NCBI GenBank assembly: GCA_964599275.1
Contig: CAZRFK010000038.1
Coordinates: 1-17,001 of the forward strand
Source: PUMD01 sp964599275
GTDB taxonomy: Bacteria > Bacillota > Sulfobacillia > SLMV01
DNA: 17,001 bases
Direction: 5' to 3'
Position 1 is the stretch's first letter. Every line of letters begins with the position of its first letter. A program made the translations under genes and the position numbers. This document shows positions 1-6,885 of the stretch, piece by piece. A model generated the notes under the pieces. That model made no database searches. It was not told the DNA's origin and was given only the letters and a program-made list of their open reading frames with translations.

Positions 1-124
1 GATGGGTAAAGAGTATGAAGCTTATTATTATCCGGATGAAGAACACACATTTGCTTACCGGCACACATGGGCAGATGCTTTTACCAAAATCGAAAGAGAG
101 ATGAACAAATACCTGAGACGATAA
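1..124 (+). CDS. Prolyl oligopeptidase-type (S9) serine peptidase, C-terminal end only
   Basis: Only the last 40 codons are in the window, ending at TAA 122-124. The peptide (…YYYPDEEHTFAYRHTW…, ending KYLRR) has the form of the C-terminus of S9 peptidases of the alpha/beta-hydrolase fold, in which a D-E/G-x-H-x-F motif carries the catalytic His of the Ser-Asp-His triad. The His at codon 20 from the first visible ATG would be that residue. The ATG at position 2 is in frame but is almost certainly internal. The Ser and Asp of the triad lie outside the window, so the family call rests on this short tail. An esterase or other alpha/beta-hydrolase with the same tail cannot be excluded. The gene converges with the permease gene at 194. 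Confidence 0.6.
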   Translation, partial: MGKEYEAYYYPDEEHTFAYRHTWADAFTKIEREMNKYLRR

Positions 125-135
125 AACTGCTTTCG

Positions 136-175
136 GTGGGAGGAGGGATAAAAGTATTTTGTTCTTCCTCCCCAC
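136..175. terminator. Possible stem-loop between convergent genes
   Basis: GTGGGAGGA (136-144) can pair with TCCT-C-CCCAC (166-175) with one bulged C at 170, and the loop holds a further AAAA/TTTT pairing (150-160). It lies between the stop of the S9 peptidase (+) and the stop of the metal permease (-). There is no clean T-tract on either side, so a terminator role is plausible from position but weak from sequence. Confidence 0.35.
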
Positions 176-193
176 TCTAATGTCTAAATCAGT

Positions 194-1051
194 CTAATCA
201 TTTCTGGTTTTTGTGCCACCGTATCGCTCCGATCCGACACGAACTTTGGCCAGTAAAACGGCCAAGAAAAATATCACAGATGCGCACATTACTACAGTAG
301 CTCCTGATGGTAATCCAGCTGCATAAGATAGGCTGATCCCTCCTATCATGGATACGGTAGAAGACAGAACTGCTGTAAGCAGAATACCCCGGTAGTGGCT
401 GGATATTTGTTTACCGGTGGCCGCCGGGATTACCAGCAATCCGGCCGCCAGAACAATTCCCACTAATCTTACAGTCATAACTACTGTTAATGCTATGGAG
501 CATAAAAGGCCGTAATGCAGCAATTTAGTAGGTACACCATGTGCAGTGGCCATTTCCTTATTGACGCAGAAAAACAACAAATCCTTGAAGTAATATCCTA
601 TAAAACCGCCGATGGCAGCCGTCAATAGGGCCAGGCTGTAGAGATCACGGGTGGATATAGTCAGTATATTGCCAAACAGGTAGCTGAAAAGCTCGCCGTA
701 GTAAACAGCGGATGAGGCGCTGATCAGGATAACGCCAAAAGCCATAGATGCAGCAAAAGCAATCCCAATGGCTGCATCTGCTGTGAGCTTGGATGTTTCT
801 GTTACACCTCCTATCCCGAGCGCGACGGCAAGACCGAATCCGGCTCCTGATAGGACTGGATCTACGCCCGAAACAACGCCCAGGGCAAGTCCACCAAAAG
901 TACAATGAGCTATACCTACTCCAGCGAAGGAGAGATCTCTTTCAATAATGAACAAGGAGAGAAGTGAGCTTATAATTGAAGCTAGAAGACCTCCAAGCAG
1001 CGCATTTCTGAAAAAGGTGTGTTCAAGGGCTTCCAGGATGATTTCAAACAC
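194..1051 (-). CDS. znuB: Metal ABC transporter permease (ZnuB/MntB/TroC type)
   Basis: The 285-residue protein is strongly hydrophobic from end to end, with about eight apparent membrane segments, the usual size and shape of the cluster 9 (zinc/manganese/iron) ABC permeases. Motifs seen include FAGVGIAHCTFGGLALG near residues 42-58 and GIVLAAGLLVIPAATG near 201-216, both characteristic of this family. The start is GTG at 1051, preceded by AAGGAG with a 6-nt spacer that lies inside the end of the ATPase gene; the two genes overlap by 8 bp. It should form the membrane channel for the ATPase and binding protein encoded upstream. The metal (Zn, Mn or possibly Ni) cannot be read from the sequence. 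Confidence 0.9.
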   Translation of the reverse strand: MFEIILEALEHTFFRNALLGGLLASIISSLLSLFIIERDLSFAGVGIAHCTFGGLALGVVSGVDPVLSGAGFGLAVALGIGGVTETSKLTADAAIGIAFAASMAFGVILISASSAVYYGELFSYLFGNILTISTRDLYSLALLTAAIGGFIGYYFKDLLFFCVNKEMATAHGVPTKLLHYGLLCSIALTVVMTVRLVGIVLAAGLLVIPAATGKQISSHYRGILLTAVLSSTVSMIGGISLSYAAGLPSGATVVMCASVIFFLAVLLAKVRVGSERYGGTKTRND

Positions 1052-1856
1052 TGAATGCTCCTTTTTCCATTACCTCAGATAAGTTTCCCATTTCAGAATT
1101 ATACTCAATGCCGTAGCAGCGAAAAAAATCGCTGCTTGAAAAAACATTTTCGGGCGAACCATCAGCCCATATACATCTATCAATCGCCAACAGGCGATCA
1201 GCGAATTGCCCAATAGTCAGCAGGTCGTGAGAGACAGCAATAATACTGAGTCCCTGCCTGCTGAGTTTCTTCAAGGTAGTGTAGAGTCTCTGCTGGCCAG
1301 GAATGTCCAGGGATGAAGCGGGTTCATCAAGGAGTAGTACATCGCTATCTGCTGCTAACATCATTGCCAAAAGCGCGAGCCTACGCTGCCCTCCGGAAAC
1401 ATTATTAACATTTTTACACCATACATCCCTTTTAAGACCTACTGTTTGCAAAGATTTTTGCACCCGGCGTTTATCGTGGTTTTTCGGTAGCCTACCTGGT
1501 CCAATGCGCCGTGTTCTACCCATCATCACTAGATCCTTGACTGAGATCGGAAATCCAACAGCCTCACAGTTCTGAGGAAGATATCCTATCTTTACATCAC
1601 AACAATTGTTCCAGGTAATACTCCCTGATTGTTGATTGAGCAATCCCACCAGTGTTTTCAAAAGAGTGGTCTTACCAGCCCCATTGGGCCCTACAACCCC
1701 AACCAGTTCGCCTCTGCGGACCACAAAGCTGACGTCCTGCAAAACCATCTTTTCATCGAGACCAACAGTTATGTTTTCAGCTTGTAGAATGAAGGTACTG
1801 GCTTGAGGGTTATTATTCGCACAACTGACGGTTCCTGTTTGGATGGATTCATTCAT
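1044..1856 (-). CDS. znuC: Metal ABC transporter ATP-binding protein (ZnuC type)
   Basis: A complete 270-residue ABC ATPase. Walker A GPNGAGKT is at residues 56-63, the Q-loop LPQN at 93-96, the signature VSGGQ at 153-157, Walker B LLLDE ending at D177-E178, and the switch His at 210 (VSHD). Size and the Q-loop context (GYLPQ) match the zinc/manganese class ATPases that energise ZnuB-type permeases. The ATG at 1856 sits inside the end of the binding-protein gene (8-bp overlap) and has no clear Shine-Dalgarno sequence, so translation is probably coupled to the upstream gene. The C-terminal ~50 residues extend past the ABC core and are not recognised. Confidence 0.93.
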   Translation of the reverse strand: MNESIQTGTVSCANNNPQASTFILQAENITVGLDEKMVLQDVSFVVRRGELVGVVGPNGAGKTTLLKTLVGLLNQQSGSITWNNCCDVKIGYLPQNCEAVGFPISVKDLVMMGRTRRIGPGRLPKNHDKRRVQKSLQTVGLKRDVWCKNVNNVSGGQRRLALLAMMLAADSDVLLLDEPASSLDIPGQQRLYTTLKKLSRQGLSIIAVSHDLLTIGQFADRLLAIDRCIWADGSPENVFSSSDFFRCYGIEYNSEMGNLSEVMEKGAFSV

Positions 1857-2829
1857 CTAAAGCATCTCTCAAGCGATTTGCATTGTATCGCAGCAATCCG
1901 ACATAACTTCCTCTCTGTGGTTTGCGTGGATCGCCGATTGGGTCCATCTCCAGAAGCGATATTGATTCATCTGCATCAGCTACTGTCTGGGCACTTCTTT
2001 TATCATGTCCTCTAGTGGTTACAATGACAGATGCATCTTTTGCAGCAGATATAGAATCAATTATCGAGGCCGGATTTGGTTCTGAGTGTGTACATTCCTG
2101 AAGCACTGTTTCTTTAACAAGAGCGTAACGTCGAGCAAAATGATTCCAGGCAGGGTGATCAGCTAAGAACCTGCGGGTCCTCACTTCCGCAAATACTTCA
2201 GTTATTTCTTCATCCAATTCAGTTAAGTCCTGCTGGAATGCCTCCTTACGTTCTTGAAAAAACTCTTCATGGGAAAGAGCAATGGACTTGAGGTATTCTG
2301 TGAGTACTGGTGCTGTCAAATCTCTGACAATCAAAGGATCGAGCCACCAGTGAGGGTTCGACCAGTCATTTTCACCGAAATTGGATTGATCGGTGTATTT
2401 ATCTTTGTACCTGCTATTTATTGCTTCAGTTAATGCAATTCTGCGGGCTTCGTCAGGAGCAATACCGAAAGCACTCTTGGCCCAATCATCCAGTCCCCCA
2501 CCAACCCTTATTAATAAGTCGGCTTCGGTAACATCTTGCATCTGAGCCGGGGTGATTTCATACAGGTGAGCATTTGCCCCTGGAGGTAACAGAGTCAGTG
2601 TTTCAACCTTATCCCCTCCCAGGCTTTCGATGATACTGGTCAGAGGATGAATGCTGCTGACAACCACGATTGTATCACCAATATCTGTGGGTTCATCAAC
2701 AGGTTGAATTGGACCGACTTCCCACCCCAAGTGCTCTAGCAGGCCGAAGTTTAGCGCCATAAGCATGGCAGCCGTGCCAACTACAAGACAAAGAACCACT
2801 AAGCCAATAGTCCTTGATTTCTCGGACAT
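1849..2829 (-). CDS. znuA: Metal ABC transporter substrate-binding protein (ZnuA/TroA family)
   Basis: I chose the ATG at 2829 because GGGAGGT lies 8 nt upstream; this gives 326 residues (an upstream TTG at 2898 lacks such a site). Residues 8-28 form one hydrophobic segment with no lipobox Cys, so it may be anchored by an uncleaved signal rather than as a lipoprotein. By comparison with remembered family motifs, metal ligands are likely H88 (GANAHLYE), H160 (NPHWWLDP), H225 (ADHPAW) and D276 (RGHDKRSAQTV). The usual His-rich loop of zinc-specific ZnuA is absent, so manganese, zinc or another divalent metal are all possible. The gene begins 97 bp after the LarA-like gene and overlaps the ATPase gene by 8 bp. 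Confidence 0.88.
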   Translation of the reverse strand: MSEKSRTIGLVVLCLVVGTAAMLMALNFGLLEHLGWEVGPIQPVDEPTDIGDTIVVVSSIHPLTSIIESLGGDKVETLTLLPPGANAHLYEITPAQMQDVTEADLLIRVGGGLDDWAKSAFGIAPDEARRIALTEAINSRYKDKYTDQSNFGENDWSNPHWWLDPLIVRDLTAPVLTEYLKSIALSHEEFFQERKEAFQQDLTELDEEITEVFAEVRTRRFLADHPAWNHFARRYALVKETVLQECTHSEPNPASIIDSISAAKDASVIVTTRGHDKRSAQTVADADESISLLEMDPIGDPRKPQRGSYVGLLRYNANRLRDALDE

Positions 2830-2925
2830 GTTTGGGACCTCCCACTGCTGCTTTTGTGAGTCCTGTTCAGCAGCTAGTAAGCTCCCCCATTCACACAAAA
2901 ATATCCATTGCGTTATTCAAAATGG

Positions 2926-4209
2926 TTATACAGGGCAGACAGATGCTGCGTTGGGAACAATTGCAACTATTTCTTTTTCTGCCTCACTTCTGTTGAATGT
3001 GTCTTTGGCCTGGTTCCACAATGAGTCGGGCAAGTGGATTCGACCCTGTTGGGGACACAGTGAGTGCATGTTGGCCTGTCGGGTCAGACGTTCTGTAAGT
3101 TGGGAAACGAGCCATACGGGATGCTCTGTGGTGATTCTAGACAAAACTGCAGCCTTATGTCCTCCAAGCTCAAAGTCTTGTCTTATTTTCTCCCTGACGA
3201 CGGTTGATGAAAACTGAGTGAGCCAGGATTCGAATTTTTCATTTCCGTAACCTTCTTCACATTTTGCTACCAGCAATATAGGAGCCCCCGGGACAGCAAA
3301 GTCTGTTGCGCTATCCAAGGCTTTATGGCTTTGATACAGGTTTATATCCTTTGGAGCACCTCCTGCATCAGCAATTACCAGGTGTGCCTTGGAGGTCATG
3401 TTAATACCATTTCTTTCATTCAAGAGTTCAGCCCCCCGACGATGAGCTTCTATAGGATGTCCGGCTACGACGCCTTCAATGTTTTTCTCAGAATCAACAA
3501 TAACATTGACGATAAAATCAACATCGATGAGCTCCAGTACGGAGTCAATGTCTTCGCGGACCGGATTGGCAATTATCTGTCCACGTCGGGCCTGTACCTG
3601 CATCATCATTCTATGGTTGTGTCGTATGGTTTCCTCCCCGCATACACCAGGTAAGATTGCTTTCAATCCGCCAGAATATCCTGCGAAGTAGTGAAATTCA
3701 ATGTTACCTAGGCAGATGATCACGTCGGATTGAAGCACTTCACGAAAAACATGCACGGGGGTCCCCTTTGGAGTTTTTCCGATGCAGGAAACATCATTAG
3801 GATCGCTATCTAGGAGGCGTATACCTGTACTGGCAATTTCTTTACCGACAATCTGCTCCTGCTCTTTTCTGGAGTGCTGTCGATGCATGCCCAGTGCAAA
3901 GACTATTTTGATATTTTGATGCCGTATACCAGCGTCAGACAACTCCCCCACGACGTTTGGTAAAACCTTGTGTGAGGGCATGGGTCTGGTTATATCACTT
4001 GTTACGATGCAAACTTCATCGCCAGTTTGGACCAGGCTGCCCAATGAACGCTCACCTATGGGTTGGGCAAGTGCCTGTTGTACTAGTTCGGTTTCAGATT
4101 TATCGTGTTTGTCTATCTCGACGGGTTCTGCTTTTAATACGTGTAGATCATTGTGTTCCGGAGTTGCAATACTGACTGCGCTTTTTCCATAAATCATCCT
4201 GTGGTGCAT
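2926..4209 (-). CDS. larA: LarA-like nickel-pincer-nucleotide racemase/epimerase (DUF2088 family)
   Basis: A 427-residue protein with the full set of lactate racemase family motifs: D72 and R75 in SDITRP, H109 in GMHR, H173 in EFHYFAGYSGGLK, K183 in the same motif (in lactate racemase the Lys that holds the nickel-pincer cofactor as a thioamide), the HNH at 197-199 where the nickel-binding His is expected, and K287/K296 in the C-terminal domain. Family members catalyse racemisation or epimerisation of 2-hydroxy acids, and many are not lactate-specific, so the substrate is unknown. The ATG at 4209 has AAGGAG 8 nt upstream. The cofactor-making genes larB, larC and larE are not in this window. 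It precedes a metal ABC transporter on the same strand. Confidence 0.88.
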   Translation of the reverse strand: MHHRMIYGKSAVSIATPEHNDLHVLKAEPVEIDKHDKSETELVQQALAQPIGERSLGSLVQTGDEVCIVTSDITRPMPSHKVLPNVVGELSDAGIRHQNIKIVFALGMHRQHSRKEQEQIVGKEIASTGIRLLDSDPNDVSCIGKTPKGTPVHVFREVLQSDVIICLGNIEFHYFAGYSGGLKAILPGVCGEETIRHNHRMMMQVQARRGQIIANPVREDIDSVLELIDVDFIVNVIVDSEKNIEGVVAGHPIEAHRRGAELLNERNGINMTSKAHLVIADAGGAPKDINLYQSHKALDSATDFAVPGAPILLVAKCEEGYGNEKFESWLTQFSSTVVREKIRQDFELGGHKAAVLSRITTEHPVWLVSQLTERLTRQANMHSLCPQQGRIHLPDSLWNQAKDTFNRSEAEKEIVAIVPNAASVCPV

Positions 4210-4293
4210 TTGGCGGCTCCTTCAGTCAGGTGTATAGCTGCAAAATACTAGGGAGCATTTGATTTTGAATATATGATGGCTGGTTCTGATAAC

Positions 4294-4443
4294 TCACTCC
4301 AAATGTGATTTCAGGCTCTGTATCCTCAGGCGGAGTTCCTGGACATCTTTTGGCGTGAGATTGTCGTTTTCATCAGAATAACGAGAGCTGACCCACTCGA
4401 ACAGGTCCCTTAATTCTTTCAGCAATGCCTGTTTCTTTACCAT
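4294..4443 (-). CDS. Small helical protein of unknown function (49 aa)
   Basis: The ATG at 4443 is preceded by AGGAGGG with a 5-nt spacer, a strong ribosome binding site that favours this start over the in-frame codons further upstream (to 4476). The product (MVKKQALLKELRDLFEW… ending RLRIQSLKSHLE) is charged and mostly amphipathic helix with a Pro-Lys-Asp turn near residue 32, without membrane segments or Cys motifs. I do not recognise a family. It lies between the SPL-like gene (73 bp upstream) and the LarA-like gene (84 bp downstream), all on the same strand, so it may be co-transcribed with either. Confidence 0.65.
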   Translation of the reverse strand: MVKKQALLKELRDLFEWVSSRYSDENDNLTPKDVQELRLRIQSLKSHLE

Positions 4444-4516
4444 TATTACCCTCCTCTTCACTAACAAGCATATCATAAAATAAAGCCCTGAGTAATTCCT
4501 GTAGACTAAACACGAT

Positions 4517-5530
4517 CTAGACTAAATAGGAGATTGTGGCTCCATCAAAGAATTCCTCCACAGCGTCATTCAAAAATTCTTCAATCTCATCAAAAACCTC
4601 TGAAGGATATACATATTTTCCATAGCCAAATTTTCCATGTCGGTATTTCCTATCTTTTTCTTCCATGGGTAAGGCCGTCTCTTCAAATACCTCAAGAATT
4701 CGCCTGCGTGCCGCTTCAGTGAATCGGTGAGTTATTATTTCAAAAGCAACACCATCACCAACAGTCTTCGATATCTGTTTCATTAATTTGCTGTAGGTGT
4801 CTTTCCAATCTTCAACGGCAAGTACAGGAGCAATAAGAAAGCCCAAGGGATATCCAGCCTTCTTTACTTTTTTTGCAGCCTTTAGTCGTTCTGATACTGA
4901 TGGAGTTGCATGTTCAAACTTATGGACAACATAATCAGTATTAAGGCTAAATCTGAATTCAGTCTTTTTGTTGTGCTCCAGATCCAGCAACCGATCTATT
5001 TCTGTAAATTTAGTAACAAATCGAAATCTGCCGAGTTCATGTGCAGCAAAATATTCGATAGTATCGGCCAGAACATCTGAATAACGTTCCATAGGCACAG
5101 GATCCGAGGCAGCTGCTCCTTCAAAACTCGTAATTTCTGGTGTGTTGTCCTGTATATAATCTTCCGCTCGCTCGAGGATTTCTTCTGTATTGACGTAAAT
5201 CGTTATGTAAGGCTTGGGACCAAATCTGGTAGCAAGATAGCAGTATTCACATTTCCCTGGGCACCCACTGTTCAAAGGAAGCATATAGTCTGCTGACGGT
5301 CGGCAGGTTTGGAACTTGAGTTTTTTTCGAATGCGAACCACAAGGGTTTTTTTGCCCTCTCTGTAAGCCTGCTGGGGATTTTCCCCAGGTATACCAGTTA
5401 CCCGACCCTTCGGGGACATTCTTGTTATATCACTAACCCCCTCGGCCTTTATTCTCTTCATTATCTTTCGCCCCCGTGAATATTCCAGGGCTGCTTCATC
5501 AAAGTAAACTCTGTTGGGAACAAACGTCAT
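4517..5530 (-). CDS. splB: Spore photoproduct lyase-family radical SAM protein with Ala at the expected catalytic Cys
   Basis: A 337-residue protein with the radical SAM motif C90-x3-C94-x2-C97 (GCPGKCEYCYLA) that holds the [4Fe-4S] cluster and SAM, the flanking Y96 and Y98 used by spore photoproduct lyase, and the family signature TCRPSADY before it. Size and Cys numbering match Geobacillus SPL (C90/C94/C97). In known SPLs a Cys at about 140 (141 in Bacillus subtilis) donates a hydrogen atom to the thymine radical; here the aligned stretch is FEGAAASD, with Ala at 140. The enzyme may be an SPL paralogue with altered chemistry, or use another donor. The ATG at 5530 has GAGGTGG upstream and overlaps the stop of the 44-residue gene by one base. 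Confidence 0.85.
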   Translation of the reverse strand: MTFVPNRVYFDEAALEYSRGRKIMKRIKAEGVSDITRMSPKGRVTGIPGENPQQAYREGKKTLVVRIRKKLKFQTCRPSADYMLPLNSGCPGKCEYCYLATRFGPKPYITIYVNTEEILERAEDYIQDNTPEITSFEGAAASDPVPMERYSDVLADTIEYFAAHELGRFRFVTKFTEIDRLLDLEHNKKTEFRFSLNTDYVVHKFEHATPSVSERLKAAKKVKKAGYPLGFLIAPVLAVEDWKDTYSKLMKQISKTVGDGVAFEIITHRFTEAARRRILEVFEETALPMEEKDRKYRHGKFGYGKYVYPSEVFDEIEEFLNDAVEEFFDGATISYLV

Positions 5531-5664
5531 TAATCAACCACCTCAGACTTATCCTCAATCTGAGAGGCGTTAAATATGTACTTCTGGCTGACAAAGTTTC
5601 GCAGTATTTGAAAAAGGATAAGCAATAATATGAAAGGAACAATTCCAAAAGCGTTCCTGTTCAT
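5530..5664 (-). CDS. Small single-pass membrane protein coupled to both neighbours (44 aa)
   Basis: An open frame of 44 codons from ATG 5664 to TAA ending at 5530. Residues 6-21 (FGIVPFILLLILFQIL) form one hydrophobic segment after a short basic N-terminus, followed by RNFVSQKY and a polar acidic C-terminus ending EVVD. The ATG overlaps the transporter stop as ATGA, and its stop overlaps the SPL-like start as TAATG. No Shine-Dalgarno site is visible before it, so translation would be by coupling to the transporter; the ribosome binding site of the SPL-like gene is inside its last codons. I do not recognise the family. The overlaps on both ends argue that it is a real gene rather than a chance frame. 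Confidence 0.62.
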   Translation of the reverse strand: MNRNAFGIVPFILLLILFQILRNFVSQKYIFNASQIEDKSEVVD

Positions 5665-6779
5665 GCATTTGTTATACGGTGTTTTGTTTTCAGAATTGCA
5701 GTAAGGATTAGTCCGGCAGCAAAACCTACACCCAGATTGAATATCGTTCCAAAAAGGGCAGTGATTGTTGCAGTGGGTAATTCTTTTCTGGTTAGCCCAC
5801 GTGAGAACTTGCCGAGTTCCACTCCAACCATTATCAACATTCCACCAAGAAGTGCAAGTGGAAAAGATTCAAAAACGCTCAACAGTGCCGAGCCGAAGAA
5901 CACTCCAACAAAAACTTCGAGAGCACCCTCCATAATATTGGCACCACCGGTTCGTGCTCCGAAATAGTAATGACTTGCCAGACCGCCTGATCCATGACAC
6001 ATGGGGAAGCCACCCAAACAGGATGAGGCAATGTTCATTATTCCCATATTAAGCATAAGCTGTTGTTCGGAAATATCACGCTCCGGGAAGTATTCCCGGA
6101 AAAGAGCTGCACAGGCGATCACAGCGTTGGTCAGGGTCAGGGGTATCTGGCCAATACCGGCTTTTATAAACCCTTCCCAGGCCAGTGTTGCATCTGGCCA
6201 GTTTATGGAAGGCAGCAACAGTTCTACCGAGGGCCAGCCGATGCCCCCTCGTACCACAGATATCAAGACACCAACAGCAACTACAAGTAGAGCACTTGGA
6301 TTGCGCTCGTAATATCTCTGCATAAAAAGAACAAGCCCAATAGTAGCTACTCCCAACCACCATACGTTTTCTATAATCATGGTGATTCCCAGCCAACCTA
6401 AACTCAAGCCTACAGACAGCTGTATTCCACGAATTATTGATTCTGGGGTTCTGGTTATAAATTCCTCAATTCTTGTCGATAGGCCCATTAACATCCAGAA
6501 GACTCCCATTGATAAGGCAGTTGCGGTAAGCAAGTCGCCGCTCCACTGATTTGAAATTGCAATTGCCGCAACTGCTTTCATTGGCTGCAGCGGCATGGGA
6601 GCTTTGTAGAAAAGGCCGGTAGCAACATTGGTAATACCAAAAACGACCATAAAGCGGGCAGGATGCATATTATTGACTACCATAAATCCAACGGCTAAAG
6701 GCAGCAGCGTCCCAAAATCCCCAACTGCCCCTGATAGTTCTTTAATGCTGAATTCATAGCCACCCAGAGTGACATGCAT
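5661..6779 (-). CDS. MOT1-type molybdate/sulfate transporter
   Basis: A 372-residue polytopic membrane protein. The N-terminal GAVGDFGTLLPL (residues 17-28) and PMPLQPMKA (61-69), and the later FPMCHGSGGLASHYYFGARTGG-like segment (near 260-281), are the two conserved motif regions of the MOT1 molybdate transporter branch related to SulP permeases but lacking a STAS domain. It most likely imports molybdate, tungstate or sulfate; which one cannot be told. I start at ATG 6779, with GAGGTG 10 nt upstream; the frame stays open upstream through the terminator at 6818-6869, which is unlikely to be translated. Its TGA overlaps the ATG of the 44-residue gene. Confidence 0.88.
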   Translation of the reverse strand: MHVTLGGYEFSIKELSGAVGDFGTLLPLAVGFMVVNNMHPARFMVVFGITNVATGLFYKAPMPLQPMKAVAAIAISNQWSGDLLTATALSMGVFWMLMGLSTRIEEFITRTPESIIRGIQLSVGLSLGWLGITMIIENVWWLGVATIGLVLFMQRYYERNPSALLVVAVGVLISVVRGGIGWPSVELLLPSINWPDATLAWEGFIKAGIGQIPLTLTNAVIACAALFREYFPERDISEQQLMLNMGIMNIASSCLGGFPMCHGSGGLASHYYFGARTGGANIMEGALEVFVGVFFGSALLSVFESFPLALLGGMLIMVGVELGKFSRGLTRKELPTATITALFGTIFNLGVGFAAGLILTAILKTKHRITNA

Positions 6780-6817
6780 TGCTTGCTCGCACCTCAAATT
6801 GGAGGATGGACTTATAG

Positions 6818-6869
6818 AAAAAGAAAACGGCGAACTGCTTCCGTGTGGAGAGCTCGCCGTTTTCTTTTT
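6818..6869 (-). terminator. Rho-independent terminator of the carD-like gene (symmetric)
   Basis: A perfect 16-bp inverted repeat: AAAAAGAAAACGGCGA (6818-6833) and TCGCCGTTTTCTTTTT (6854-6869), with a 20-nt loop. On the minus strand it begins 17 nt after the TGA of the carD-like gene and ends in TTTTCTTTTTC, the classic form. It is symmetric and could work on either strand. Its far end is only 39 bp from the start of the transporter gene, so that gene's promoter must overlap the terminator or transcription must read through. Confidence 0.88.
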
Positions 6870-6885
6870 ATGGTGCAAATGTTAA

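Noticed and set aside
2830..2898. N-terminal extension of the metal-binding protein from TTG 2898
   Set aside because: The ATG at 2829 has an ideal GGGAGGT site and puts the hydrophobic segment at the N-terminus; the extension would bury it.
4502..4526. Direct repeat TAGACTAAA (4502-4510 and 4518-4526) at the end of the SPL-like gene
   Set aside because: Only two short copies, one overlapping the stop codon; likely chance in AT-rich sequence.
6780..6878. 33-residue N-terminal extension of the MOT1 transporter
   Set aside because: It would be encoded across the carD terminator and has a low-complexity Ser-rich sequence; the ATG at 6779 has its own ribosome site.
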